Source: Cladorrhinum sp. PSN259 (taxonomy: Eukaryota; Ascomycota; Sordariomycetes; Sordariales; Podosporaceae). Taken from it: a stretch of DNA of 64,000 bases. Below are positions 24,263 to 35,702 of the stretch, one piece after another. The notes under the pieces were generated by a model. That model did not search any database and had not been told where the DNA came from. It was given only the letters and a program-made list of their open reading frames with translations. The DNA lies in assembly GCA_033725935.1 (NCBI GenBank), contig MU867100.1, positions 1-64,000 of the forward strand, written 5' to 3'. A program made the translations under genes and the position numbers. Position 1 is the first letter of the stretch, and every line of letters begins with the position of its first letter.

Positions 24263-25402
24263 ATGGCCTCGACCGGCGGGTCTGCCGCGGCTGTGGCAAC
24301 CCCGGCCACGGCGACTTCAACTGTACCGTCGGAACCCCAGGAGTCCCTGGACGTGGTAGAGACCCCAACATCCCCTTCGTCTGGTCTGGCGTTATCCCGG
24401 TTCGAGTTCGAGACGGGAAGGGGCAATGAAGGCACCAAAATAATCATGGTTGAGTGGGATGCATCTGTTCTGCGACAGGAAAGCCGCACCAGCGAATGGG
24501 ACGTGTCTTGGGACGGCAAGAAGTCAGCACTTGCTGTACAAGATGCCGACCCAGATTCCGCCGGAAGCACGCACCGCATATACTTTCTCTTGCCTACAGG
24601 TGCCACGGTGCCGGCTCTGATCAGCATCACCTACACCGGAGCATCAGGCAACAAGCCCGTGGCACTGCCGGTGCTACGAACCAAGCCAATGCCTGCTATA
24701 TTTCCTGCCGAGCTCACAAACAAGCAAGAGACAGGCTCACGCGGTGTTCTCCACACTATATGGGCCAAACGGCGTCTGGCCGAGCTTCAAGCAGAGATCG
24801 ATGCCGAGCTGAGGACAAACGATGAGAGTGTGGGACTCGAGATGGCTGCCCAGGAGCAGCAGTGGATCGTGGATCACTTTGGCCTCGGGCCCGAGCACGG
24901 GGTACCTCAACCCACGAGGCTTCATATCCCTCAACCAACAACTGGTCCAACCAGCCCGAGAAGCCCTATACGGGGGAAACTCGGCGAGAAGTTGCGGGGG
25001 CTGAAGCTCGCCACCAGCCCGGCCGAACTGGCAGCTGCTAGTCAAGGTATGTTTTGAACCCTACGGACATTATGGTTTTGTAACAATTTCCCCCGCGACT
25101 GACCGTGTATCTTTGTTGGCTTCTTCACCACAGCGGCGAAAGATAGCTATCGGCTGCGGACCCAACCATTGAACACGACCTTGTCGTCAACAAACACAAA
25201 CACAACGATTCCTTCCCTTCTCAGCGGGCGCTCTCTCTCTGGCGAGCAAGGAGTCGCCTCTTTGAACGCCATTGTGGGTAGTGGTTTCACTCCCTTGAGT
25301 GCCGCAAAGCCAGAAGATGCAACCGACGAGGATTTGTTCGCCTTACCAATGAGTCCTCGCAGCCCTGAGATGAAACGGAGTCCGTTCAGTAGTATACTAT
25401 GA
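24263..25402 (+). CDS. Uncharacterised fungal protein, 350 residues
   Basis: Not recognised. CDS joins 24263-25046 and 25134-25402; the 87-base intron (GTATGT to CACAG) rejoins a frame that ends in SPEMKRSPFSSIL. The N-terminal 40 residues are Ala/Thr/Pro-rich. Residues about 48-150 look like a compact beta-rich domain (FEFETGRGNEGTKIIMVEW, then WDVSWDGKKSALAV and IYFLLPTGATVPALI). A helical segment follows (IWAKRRLAELQAEIDAELR), then a basic, Ser/Pro-rich tail with several SP sites that could be phosphorylated. No signal peptide or membrane segment. The same frame runs upstream of the ATG without a stop for some codons but shows no earlier ATG, so the start is moderately sure. Confidence 0.75.
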
Positions 25403-25934
25403 TGGTTGTGGCTTGCGCGTTCGGGGTATCTGGCAGGGTAATTATTTCAGATTCTGATTTCTAGAGCAATCTCGTATGTTTTTTTGGGGGGGGTTTTTTT
25501 TTTGGGGGACCTCCCTATAGGGAAACCCTTTTAATTCTGCACCGAATAGAGTTTATCGTCACCGTCAGCCAACCTTGGTATTTACGTCTTCCTCTTCTTT
25601 ACGCCCAAAAAGTTTGGGCCGGTGCTTCTATAAACCAGACCAGCAAAGTATGACAAGGAAGTGCATGCAAGCCATAATCACTTTACCCAAGCACAGACCC
25701 ACCGACAAATGTAGTCAAGGAGGCAGAAAACATCATTCCATGGCGAACAAGACGTTCGGCAACCAAGGGAAGCTTTACGAAGTAGTTATTTGATTTCAAA
25801 AAACGCTGAATACAAACGGCTCTGTTTTCCATAAACCAGACCACACCCATGATCGGGCCCCCTTCCTTTTAATAGGTAATCCAGCAAAGCATAAAGGCTG
25901 ACTAAAAAGATCAAGTCTCACATCTTGAGCACAT
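25403..25934. other. Convergent spacer with repeated poly(T)-poly(G) runs
   Basis: Two genes converge here. At 25479-25508 the sequence reads T7 G8 T10 G5. No gene recognised. Confidence 0.5.
25479..25508 (+). repeat. T7-G8-T10-G5 tract
   Basis: Two consecutive T-run then G-run blocks, 75 to 105 bases downstream of the stop codon of the 350-residue gene. Resembles the tract at 17996-18038 in position and composition. Confidence 0.85.
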
Positions 25935-28449
25935 CTACGAGTCCAGCACCACATAGTTGGCAGGGAACAAACCCTGCTGTCCCTTGTAATGACCGAACCA
26001 CCAATCCTCATCCGGGAAGTCGAGATTGGTGATTACTGCGCCCTCGGGGAAGCTGAGTTCTGTTTCACTGTTAGTTTGTCTGTGTCAAGATGCAGTGAGA
26101 ATGTACATGTCTGCTTACCATTATCTTCGGCCGCCTCATAATCGAATTGGGCCGTCGCCGTCTTTCCATCAGCCCCCGCAGGCTCGGGCTGGCTCTGAGC
26201 CGCCGGAACCGGAGAGGGAGCTGCTGCCGCCTCACGAGCGGCTGGGGCCGCCGCTACAGGAGCAGCCGTGGACTCGTCGTCCACAAGCTCAACGTAGTTG
26301 CTAGGGAACAAGCCACTCTGGCCCTGAGCATTGGTTCCCATCCACCAATCCTCGTCAACCATCTCGATATTGATGACGTATTCACCTTCACGCAACTCAA
26401 TCTCATTATCCTCGGCTCTCTCGTAGTCGAACTGCACCAATGCGCGCTTGCCGCCAGTTGCTCCCGAAGCTACATCAGTAGCGTGCTCGACAGCATCGCT
26501 AGCGAGAGCTGCAACGCCAGCTGCTGCTGCTCGGGGGTCCTGAGTTTCATCCTCGGCGGGGAGTTCTTCCTCCTTAGGCAAGTCCTCTGGGACGGGGATC
26601 AGCCGGGGAGGAAGTCTCTGGACAGCTGGCTCAATTTCAGGAACATTGCTGCGCGCAACTGGAACGGCGATCCGGGGGGGCGATTGTTCACGCTCTTCAT
26701 AGTTTCGAGACGGTATGACTGGAGCTTCCTCCTCTTCCTCGTCTTGGTCTGCAGCAGGAGGACGGGACGGGAGCCCAGGAAGGGCGAAGCCGCCAGGGGG
26801 CCTGCTTGCCATAGGAGGGGGAGGGGCAGGTTCGTCTGAGTGAGAAGGAACTGCTGGCGTGGATCGCGTCGCGGTGCCCATCGGCGCTGCATCCTTGAAT
26901 CTGTCCCGAATTGCCGAAATACCACCAGCTGGTGATGCGGGAGCCTCTCTCTCGTGCTCGGTTTCTGAACGCTCAGTTCCACCGGTACTATGCTTTTCAA
27001 CGCCTCCTCGTCCAAAATTGCTCGTGCTGACGGGAGCCCAGCTCTTGCCCGCATAACCGCTCTTCCACTCGCTTCCGCTCTTCTGGGCCGTGATGGCTGG
27101 TGCAGGTGATGGCGATGCCGACGAGGCAGTGACACCGCCGGCCTGCTTGGCTTTCTTCTCTGCCCACAACTGAGCTGGGGTCTTGCCGCCCTGGTCGGCA
27201 AATGTCCTGCTTGCGGCGCCCACGGGTGGAGGAGTCGGAACAGATGCAGCGCCATAGCCCAGACCTCCTGGTGCAGGTGCTTTGGTGCCCGTGAATGGAG
27301 TAGCACCGAATTTCTTTGCAACCTTGGGCTTTGGTAGCTCAGTCAAACGCTCCGACTGAGAAAATGCAGCGGTACGTTCGGCAAGTGATTTCGGTGCAGC
27401 AGGCTCCTCTTCCTGCTCCACGGGCTTCTGTGATCGGCTGCGAATGGCGGCAATATCAACCTTGCCGACAGGCTCGTAGGCGCCCTTCACAATGGTAGGG
27501 CGGTCGTCCTGCGCCTTGGCTTGGGCTCGCAAAGCAGCGATGTCGATCTTGCCCACCGGCTGGTATCCGCCTTTGACCACATCGCTCGGCCCGTCGTCGG
27601 ACTTTGCGGGTCCGTTATACCGCGAATCGTCACGGTTGCTCCTCAAGCTCGCAATATCTACCTTTGTCGGCTTGTATGCGGACTCAACCTTCTCAATCTG
27701 CGTGCGCGAGACCGGAGGCGCATCCGCTCCCCAGCCATCGTCGTCGGTATTCTCCTGTCTCCGGGTTCGTGAAGCAACGAGGGGGTTGAACGAGCTTCCG
27801 GAGCTAGAGGCTGTCGGTGTGAATACGGGTTTCTTCGCGACAGGAGGGGGCCCTGCTACTGCCGGGGTTGGCGCAGAACCACCAGCCGAGTACTTTGCCC
27901 CTGAAGCGTCGGCCACTTTCTGCACAATAGATTCGGGCTCGAGGTCGGCATCAGACCGGGCTGTGATCTGAACATGATATCCAGTGAGGATCTTGGCAAC
28001 CGCGGCCGAATGGCTTGTAAAGTAGCCCTTGGTGCGCTCGGGAACACCTCCGCCGCACCAGGCAATGAGAACATTTTTGGGTAGGCCCGAGTTTGGGTCC
28101 TTGACTCGCACAAAAGCGAATTGAATGCGTCCTTCGTTGAAATCCTCGATGAGATCGGCTAACTCGCCCTCTATTAGACAATCACAAGTCAGCTTTCTAG
28201 ACGTCGGAGGCTGAGGTTGAGCTAGATGGTGGGGTCAAGGGAATGATACTCACCGCCAGTACTCTCAACTTTGAGGATGCTCTCTTTCGCACCCGTGTTC
28301 TGGAATGCGTTCAACAGTGGTGCCTGGACAGAGAAGAGTGCCCATCGAGCGGCCGTGGGCGAGCCAACTGCCAGCGCGGGGCCATTGATGACGCCTTGGT
28401 AGCTGCTCTTGATCGAGGGGCCGTTTATCGACGTGTTCAGCGAAGCCAT
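25935..28449 (-). CDS. ABP1: Actin-binding protein Abp1 (ADF-H domain plus two SH3 domains)
   Basis: Cortical actin-patch protein that binds F-actin and recruits endocytic and Arp2/3 regulators. CDS is complement of 25935-26059, 26119-28170 and 28254-28449 (790 residues). Residues 1-140 form an ADF/cofilin-homology domain (ARWALFSVQAP, FNEGRIQFAFVRVKDPNSG, LIAWCGGGVPERTKGYF). A DDDGWGADAP segment near residue 203 resembles the acidic tryptophan motif that contacts Arp2/3. Three spaced copies of a VDIAxLR motif with YxPVGK before it lie between about residues 220 and 300. Proline-rich linkers follow. SH3 domains are at about 636-692 and 737-790 (ALVQFDYERAEDNEIEL and TAQFDYEAAEDNELSF, each with a DEDWW stretch). 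The last intron lies inside the second SH3 domain. Confidence 0.93.
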
Positions 28450-29125
28450 GATTGCTTCGGGATGCAGAGGGGAAGACAGTTGTCTCGGGAGGATCGGTCT
28501 GTGCAAATTCGCAAGCCTGCGATGTGTGTGCGAATGTTCGTTTGTACCTGTGTACGTAGGCTGCGGTACAAGACAGGGCAAGTAATCCGTCGTTGTTGAG
28601 TTTAAATACTACCTCAAGCTGTGGTTGAGGGAACCAAGAACTGGGCACTTTTGAGGGGAGCTTTCCCAGGAGAGACGTCAAGGAGGCTGTGCCATGTTAG
28701 GTACCCCAGTAGGTCTTGGCAGGTAATTACATACAATGGTACCTGTCCAAGGCCCCAAGGAGCGTTGAGATGGAGCTTCTATTGGGCGAGATGGGTAACT
28801 CTACAGACGATACAGGTATCTGATATCACGGCTGAGCTCATTCCGATCACAAGGGACGTCAAACTCACCAGAATCACAATAATCTGACTGAAACAAAATA
28901 TGTTAATTATCTTTCGGACAGCAGGTAAATTACCAATCTCGTACCAATTGGATGTGGAGACCACAGCTCTCAAAGCCCGCCGACCCTGCCGGGAACCCTT
29001 CTCATCACCGACCTCCCGAATATTCCGGCCCTGAAAACTATCTTACTCCCATCGATGATTGAAAAGCAAAGCAAACCATATAGACGCCGGCCGTCAAGAG
29101 AAATAGTTGATCAAATCCCATCCCA
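28450..29125. other. Spacer upstream of ABP1
   Basis: Presumed ABP1 promoter and 3' flank of the CYSTM gene, both minus strand. No other gene is visible. Confidence 0.5.
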
Positions 29126-29506
29126 TCAGATGCAGTCCATGCAGCATTCGCAGCAGTCTGCGCAACATTCACATCCCTCCTCACACACGAAGCAACAACA
29201 GAGGGCCGCAAGACAACCCTTAAGACAACCACCGCCGCCGCCCGTCTTCCTGGGAGGAGCCTGCTGCTGGTATTGCATTGGGTTCTGGGGAGGATAGTAG
29301 CCCTGCGGCGGCTGCGGGGGCGGGCCACCGTATGACTGCAGGTTCAAGTTCGGAATCAGTCTCTGTCTGTCTGTCTTCTCTCTCTCTCTTCGAAGACTGG
29401 ATGCAACTGAACTCACAGGTTGGGGATACTGGGGATAGCCCTGCTGGGGCGGCGGATTGCCACCGGTGTCCTGGGCGCTTTGCTGGTAGTACTGGGCGGC
29501 CGACAT
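29126..29506 (-). CDS. CYSTM-type cysteine-rich membrane-tail protein
   Basis: Small stress-associated tail protein. CDS is complement of 29126-29335 and 29417-29506 (99 residues). The 81-base intron begins GTGAGT, contains a GA-rich stretch and ends CTGCAG; it joins YPQYPQP to SYGGPPP. The N-terminal part is Gln/Pro/Tyr-rich with PQQGYPQYPQ-like repeats. The C-terminal 35 residues hold a Gly run, then GCLAALCCCFVCEEGCECCADCC, the Cys-rich hydrophobic module of the CYSTM family, thought to sit at membranes and act in stress resistance. The gene diverges from the glutaredoxin gene, which also has redox links; co-regulation is only a guess. Confidence 0.85.
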   Translation of the reverse strand: MSAAQYYQQSAQDTGGNPPPQQGYPQYPQPVSSVASSLRREREKTDRQRLIPNLNLQSYGGPPPQPPQGYYPPQNPMQYQQQAPPRKTGGGGGCLKGCLAALCCCFVCEEGCECCADCCECCMDCI

Positions 29507-30465
29507 GATGTTTGCGAGGCCTTGCTTTTCAAGAGGATATGAGAGAAGTAGGTTTCGCTAGGTAAGTTGTGGGCGGTACCTTAGGTGCGCGTGTTTGGTT
29601 TTAAGTGTTCACAGAGAAGTACAGTACTAGTAGGTGGGACTGTGGAAGAGAGACGGTGAGCTTTAAAAAACGGTATGTAGGTGAAAACTACCATCACCTT
29701 AGTAACAACAATGGAGGGGCAACAGACTTTCGTCGGCCGCAACCCAAGTGGCGGAAATAGCAGCACCTACACCTCGACGGTTTCATCGAGAAATCCCAGA
29801 GGTACCTGCCGCTTCGCCCATCCGAATTCAAAGTCCTACGTCCAAACAGAAGGCACAGTGACGTGGATGGCTTTGTGCATGTTTAGAACGCCCGACGGCT
29901 GCAACTGACCAAGCAGCTTCTTACTGCACTAAACTCAAGTTGCTCCAGCCCTACAAGGTACCTAGTAACGGCAGAAGTAACCCGTGAAATTCCTCAGGGA
30001 GGATGAGAAAGGTGCACAGTTGTTTACTCAAACGACTTGGAATTAGAGTGGTGTATTGGCTGCTCCTAGTCTAGAGGCATCCATAGCCAAGAAAGCTAGT
30101 AAATGGTCGGTAATCGACGTAGGTGCATACATCGGTATGATTGATCGTACGCCCGTATCATCGTGACTGTTCGAGAAATGACGCAACGCTCTCCGTGGCC
30201 AATCAGAAGTACAATCGACATCAATGCGGGGTCATCCGTCATCGGCCGAATGTTGAATGGAGGGGTCGGGGATCATGGGCGTGGCGTTTTGAGCCACTGG
30301 ATTTTTTATTTTTGGAAAAAAAGACTAGAATTCTCAAACCTTGTTGTACTCCTACACGACCCTCAGCGACGACGAGAAGCCCACGACTCACACGCAAACG
30401 GCAGAACTAATCGACTCGCTCAGAATTCAACGGGAATTTAATTGACTGCCCCGCGCGACTACAAA
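29507..30465. other. Divergent spacer between CYSTM gene and glutaredoxin
   Basis: About 1 kb of presumed bidirectional promoter. No convincing ORF, tRNA or repeat is seen. Confidence 0.5.
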
Positions 30466-31301
30466 ATGTCGACGATCAAAGAGATCACCAGCCTCGAGGG
30501 CTGGGAGCAGCACGTCTCTTCGCTCCCCCCCACCACACTTCTAATCGTGTCGTTCCACGCTCCGTGGGCAGCCCCGTGCGCGCAAATGGCGACGGTTCTC
30601 TCAACACTGGCGAGCGAATATCCCGTAACCGAGCCACCATCCACGTCTTGGGTTTCGATCAATGCAGAGGAGTTATCAGAGATCAGCGAGGCATACAACG
30701 TGACGGCGGTTCCTTTCCTTGTGCTCATCCGAAATGGAACCGTGTTGGAGACAGTCAGTGGCAGCAGTGCGGTCAAGGTGCGGAATGCAATCGAAAGCCA
30801 CGCAGCAAAGACCGGGGCCCCAGCGACCAACGGTACTACAGGCGCGGCTGATGGCACCGAGGGCGAAGTCGCAACAGAGGAGGATCCCGAAAAGAAGGAG
30901 GAGGAGCTTTTCAAGCGTCTCGGTGATCTGGTCAAGGCTGCTCCCGTCATGTTGTTCATGAAGGGTACTCCGAGCGAGCCCAAGTGCGGCTTCTCAAGGC
31001 AGCTTGTGGCGATTCTCCGTGAGAATGCAGTCAAATATGGCTTCTTCAACATCTTGGCCGACGACGAGGTTCGACAGGGACTGAAAGAGTTTGCCGACTG
31101 GCCAACCTACCCGCAGCTCTGGGTCGAGGGCGAGTTGGTGGGAGGACTTGATATTGTATGTAGCCTTTTTTCATCTTTCAAACATCATATTGCGTATGAA
31201 TAACTGACAAAGCGTTGCAGGTCAAGGAGGAGCTGGCTAATGATGCCGACTTTTTCAAACCGCATAGCGTGAAAGCAAACGGTGATGCTACTGCATCCTG
31301 A
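30466..31301 (+). CDS. GRX4: Monothiol glutaredoxin of the Grx3/Grx4 type
   Basis: Binds a glutathione-ligated Fe-S cluster and signals or delivers iron; in fungi it controls iron-responsive regulators. CDS joins 30466-31155 and 31221-31301 (256 residues); the intron ends TTGCAG. An N-terminal thioredoxin-like domain has WAAPC at residues 34-38, where one active-site Cys is replaced as is usual in this family. An acidic Ala/Glu linker follows. The glutaredoxin domain carries the CGFS active site with its Cys near residue 174, preceded by VMLFMKGTPSEPK and followed by WPTYPQLWVEGELVGGLDI. A single Grx domain, as in fungal Grx4. The longer frame that begins at 30442 starts with TTG, so ATG 30466 is chosen. 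Cytosolic and nuclear by family knowledge. Confidence 0.95.
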
Positions 31302-32314
31302 AGGGGACGAGGGGCTTGGAATCGGCGTGTGAGTCACCGAAATATGAGAGATGATGTGCGAGATTTGGGATTAATAAGCCACATGAATGCCGAACCGCAT
31401 GTTGTGCTCGTTGCTAGCGAAATCCTTCTCGATTCGATTGCATTAAATGTCCTGTACTACCCAACCAGAGAAACTCGAACTTGCGTAGAATCCACCTGCA
31501 TAGCTAGTAGATGGCACGTGTACGGAGAGCGAGCGGCAGGAAGCAGAAGCCAGAAGGGGTGTGAACAAAGAATCCCCCACCACCAAGGCAGCGTTGGGAA
31601 GACCGTCAGCCCCACTACATCGGGGAAAGCATCGCGCCTCTTTCTGACGGCGTACGTACGTATCGAGTTACTGCAACTAGAACTGTATCCCGGCAATACT
31701 ACTCCTGCCATTCCTTTATCTCTATTTTGGCAATCCGTTCTTTCTTCTCCCAGCAAGCCATCAGTATTGCTCCTCTAAACCCTCCAGAAACACCATCAAC
31801 GGCTTTAGCAGCCAGCATTGAGAAGAAATAAGCTCAGCGAACGTCACCGAACAACCTGGAACCCTGAGGTGGCAGCCGGGCATTCCCCTGTACCTATCCT
31901 GGAGATCCGGTGTTCCTGGGCGCCAAACACTCCACCCCGATCATCCAAACTTCCCTCTCGTGGAGTCGATAACGCTCACATTAAACATCGCAGCAACGAC
32001 GAGGAAGGCGACGGCGACGGCGACGGCTGCTGGCATTATCACCACGCTGCGTCGAAGTTCTGGATTGGCGAGTGATTGGTTTCGGGAATAGACCGGGATT
32101 GCCCGCTGACGGGACTGCACACCCATCTGCCTGGACGCTTCAATCCCGACGACACAATCGCAGTCGTGTTCTCGGCTTTGCGGGTCTCTCCGCATCTCCA
32201 CCACGTTATTCTCCAGGTCTGCATCACTAGTTGAGTTGCCGAAAGACGGCTTCAACGGTCGTGCGACAGGGTTTCAATCGCCTCCATCAAAGTATCCCGC
32301 TTCCTGTCAGCGTC
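31302..32314. other. Spacer between glutaredoxin and Zn2Cys6 regulator
   Basis: About 1 kb holding the glutaredoxin 3' end and the leader or promoter of the regulator. No ORF stands out. Confidence 0.5.
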
Positions 32315-35065
32315 ATGACGCCCACACCACCATCCACAACACCGTCCTCCAGCGGACGATCACCTGAAGGACAGTTTCGTGTCGTTCGCAAACGAAACAG
32401 AGTTCCACTCAGCTGCTATCCCTGTAGAACCAGGAAGCTGAAGTGCGACAGGTCTCATCCATGCAGCAACTGTGTCAAGCGCGAGGGGGCCGGTGCCCAT
32501 TCGTGCTCGTATGCGGCTCCGACTTCCCGCAAGAAGAACCAAAACCCAGAGGACGCAACGCCAGATGACATGCAGAATCGCATCGACAGACTGGAGGGCC
32601 TCGTCTTGTCTCTGATGCATAGTGGTGCAAACATCGAAATTTCGGCGGCCGCGGCGGCAGGAGTCGCTGACAGCGTGGGTGGTTCTACATCCAACGCATC
32701 TCCATCTACGGCATACGACGATTTATCGTCGCCCAACAAGGGCGGCAGGCAAAGTGAAGATATTATGCATGACGATGACGACAGCGATATTGATTCTGAC
32801 CTCGCCACTTCGATGGGCGTATTAAAGGTGGATACGTACAAGAACAAGCCGATATATCTTGGAGAAGATCACTGGCATACTATACTGCTTGACATTGCAG
32901 AAGTCAAGAACTATTTCACATCTCACAAGAAGGAGCTGGAAAAAAGCTACGAGAAGGTTGCGCGTACCAAGGGGTCAACGGCCATGGCGCCACCCACCCT
33001 CTTGATCGGCGCAAACCCGGCAACAGAGGTCGAGCTCCGGGCAGAACTGCCACCAAAATCGACCGTCTTGACACTATGCGGAAGGTACTTCAATTCAATG
33101 GACAATGCCGTGAACATTATTCACGCCCCTACGTTCCATCAGCAGCTCCGGAATCACTGGCAGGACCCCTCCAAAACACCAATCATGTGGCTAGGGCTCC
33201 TCTACTCGATCTTGTGCTTGGCTATGCTGAGCTATCACAAGGTCGGTGATGAACCTCCCGAGTGGAAGGGGCGCACGCTAGAGTTGGCGGATGAGTACCG
33301 ATTGAGGACGGTTCAGTGTTTGATAGCTGGCGACTACACCAAGCCTGCCGAGTATACGGTTGAAACTCTGATGCTATACGCTTTTTGCGAGTATTCGACC
33401 CGGTGGGATGCCGATGTCGGCTTGTGGTTGATTATATCGCTGGTTACCCGCGTGGCCTTGCGGATGGGCTACCATCGCGACGCCAAGTTGTTTTCACAGA
33501 GTATTACCCCATTTCAAGCAGTATGTGTCCCCCCAAGAATGCTTGTTCACACAATCCCGTCCTCACTGACTGACGATCCCGTTTGTTTGCTTGTATAGGA
33601 AATGAGACGCAGGACATGGGCTCTTGTCAGGATGACAGATATTGTGTTCTCACATCAGGTATCGTTGTCTAGCATGATAAACGAGAATGACTGTGACGCA
33701 GAATTGCCACACAACATTTTTGATGAAGAGTTTGGGCCCGACACCAAAGTGCTGCCACCTTCCCGGCCAAATTCTGAGGCCACTCCGATCAGCTATATGA
33801 TCGCTAAGGTACGACTCTGTTCTGAGCTGGGAAATATCCTGCAGATCACGGGCCGTGTGAAAAATCAGGTGCACTACGATGAGATTCTCCGTTACGATGC
33901 GAAGCTGCGCGAAATCAAGGCCGAGCTGCCTCCGCACCTCAGGTTACAACCGCTCGAGGGCTCCCAAGATCCGATGACCCTGATCATCGCGCGCTTCAAC
34001 ATCGACATTCTGTACCTCAAAATCCTCTGTCTGCTCCACAGAAAGTACCTGCCACGGGCGAGGACTAATCCGCGGTACGCACATTCGCGGCAGACCGCGA
34101 TCGAGGCATCACTAGAGACACTGAGGCACTTGGCGACATTGCACAGAGAGTCGCAGCCCAATGGAAGATTGCAGTCGATCAAGTGGTATGTCACCTCAGT
34201 GGCGACCAAGGACTTTCTTCTCCCCGCCATGTTGATTGCGCTAGACCTGCACTTTGATAAGGAGCCTCAGCGGTATGGAGAGCGGCAAAATTCGCAGAGC
34301 CTGTTTTTCTGGACGCGAGAGCAGCGTGAAGAGATGATCAAAAGCCTCGAGCTGACGATTGAGATTTGGAGAGAATTGGTTGATTCTTCGATCGAGGCGG
34401 TCAAGGCGTCCAACGTGCTCGAGGTGATGCTGGCCAAGGTCAAAAGTTCGGCTGGTTCAAGCCACTCAAGGACCCCTCCAGATGTGACTATGCGAACCGG
34501 CTTCTTTGATTCGGCCGACGCGGCAACAATGCAGTCGGAGCATTCGGCGGCCATGTCATTGGGGATGCTCTCGGGCGGAGCCACGCCGAACTCGTCCTCA
34601 GGGTTCAGCTCGATTCAGAGCCCTGGAGGGACAACATATCCATCGTTAGACCTGGATCTCAAGGGTATGGATGCCGAGGGATTTGGGTTGGGCACTGGCA
34701 TTGGCACGGCTTCAGACTTTTCCAATACAACGCTGGCGATGGATGGTGTTCAGTCTCCACTGTCCATGTTTAACAGTATGACGAGTAACGGGATGGACTT
34801 TGGAAGCAACTTGGACTGGGTAAGCACCCTTGACGGGCCCTTTTTCTTTTGGACCGGGCCGACTGTGATGGATGAATTTCCAGTTTGCTGACGTATTATA
34901 TGTGTGGCGACGTAGGACACTTTCGAGAATTTTACACAAACTGCCAATTGGGGAGGTGAATCTTACCAGTTTTTCTCGGGAAATGCTGCTGAGCAATCGC
35001 AGCAGCAGGCACCAACAGATAGTCTATTCTCATTTGGAACGCAGGATATAACGGGCTCAAGCTAA
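32315..35065 (+). CDS. Zn2Cys6 fungal-specific transcription factor
   Basis: CDS joins 32315-33520, 33599-34819 and 34916-35065 (858 residues). The binuclear zinc cluster has Cys at residues 34, 37, 44, 50, 53 and 64 (CYPCRTRKLKC start). The last loop is 10 residues, longer than usual. A short coiled coil (MQNRIDRLEGLVLSL) follows as dimerisation element. The middle homology region spans roughly residues 280-620 (FNSMDNAVNIIHAPTFHQQL, and EYSTRWDADVGLWLIISLV). The C-terminus is Gly/Ser/Asn-rich with a glutamine patch (EQSQQQAPTDSLFSFG), a likely activation region. Exon 3 uses the acceptor CGTAG at 34915; an upstream CCAG would give a basic tail unlike an activation domain. Target genes are unknown; the adjacent amylase gene is a possible but unproven target. 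Confidence 0.88.
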
Positions 35066-35625
35066 GGAAGAGCGTTCATTAGAAAGGGAGGGGGGGCGGG
35101 GCGTTGGGTGTTTGCTTAGCTCGGTAATGATATTTATCTAGGAGTATGTACGTGTATTTCAGAAGACCACACTATCACCCTGCTTACTCAAGTCGACTAT
35201 TACTTGGCATTTTCCACGGCATAATTTTTTCCAAGAGAAGTGTCGGCATCGCATTCGGGCCTTCTGCACGTCGTAGGGAGGGATTCAGGGGTTGGTGCGG
35301 GGCCCCGGATTTCCAACGTTGCGGGGAAAGGGTGCGATTGCCGGTTCGGTACACGGAGGTATCTAGCCCCTTTGAGGGTGCTGAGTCCGGCTGTCGTGTC
35401 AATGGCTCTTGAATATCAAACCTGCCTGACCGATATATTCACTGGGCAAAGAGTCCACCGTCCCAACCACGTGCCGGAACGGGCCGATTTAACAGTACAG
35501 CGTCCACATGAGTCTTTCTCCATGCCAGTGTCCGTCGCAATGCCCTATGCCATGCTTGGTGATGACGTCGAAGGAAGGAAGGGATCGGGTACTTAAGACA
35601 GCTTGAGCCTCTCTGTTCCTTGCCT

Positions 35626-35663
<38 letters not shown>

Positions 35664-35702
35664 GCTGTCATCCATCCCTGCTCTCCTTCTTCCATCGACA
35701 CC
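35066..35702. other. Spacer upstream of the amylase gene
   Basis: Regulator 3' end and amylase promoter/leader. A TTG trinucleotide array lies at 35626-35664, just before the amylase ATG. No other gene is seen. Confidence 0.5.
35626..35664 (+). repeat. (TTG)13 microsatellite in the amylase leader
   Basis: Thirteen TTG units ending 38 bases before the amylase start codon, so most likely within its 5' untranslated region, where length changes could affect translation. Confidence 0.85.

Noticed and set aside
26147..26839. 230-residue plus-strand ORF opposite ABP1
   Set aside because: Lies over the two-SH3 region of ABP1 in antisense with composition of a shadow frame.
34820..34915. Alternative acceptor (CCAG near 34881-34884) for the last intron of the plus-strand regulator
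   Set aside because: It would give an Arg/Leu-rich tail unlike activation regions; the CGTAG acceptor gives an acidic/Gln-rich tail ending GTQDITGSS and the branch site TTGCTGACG fits it.
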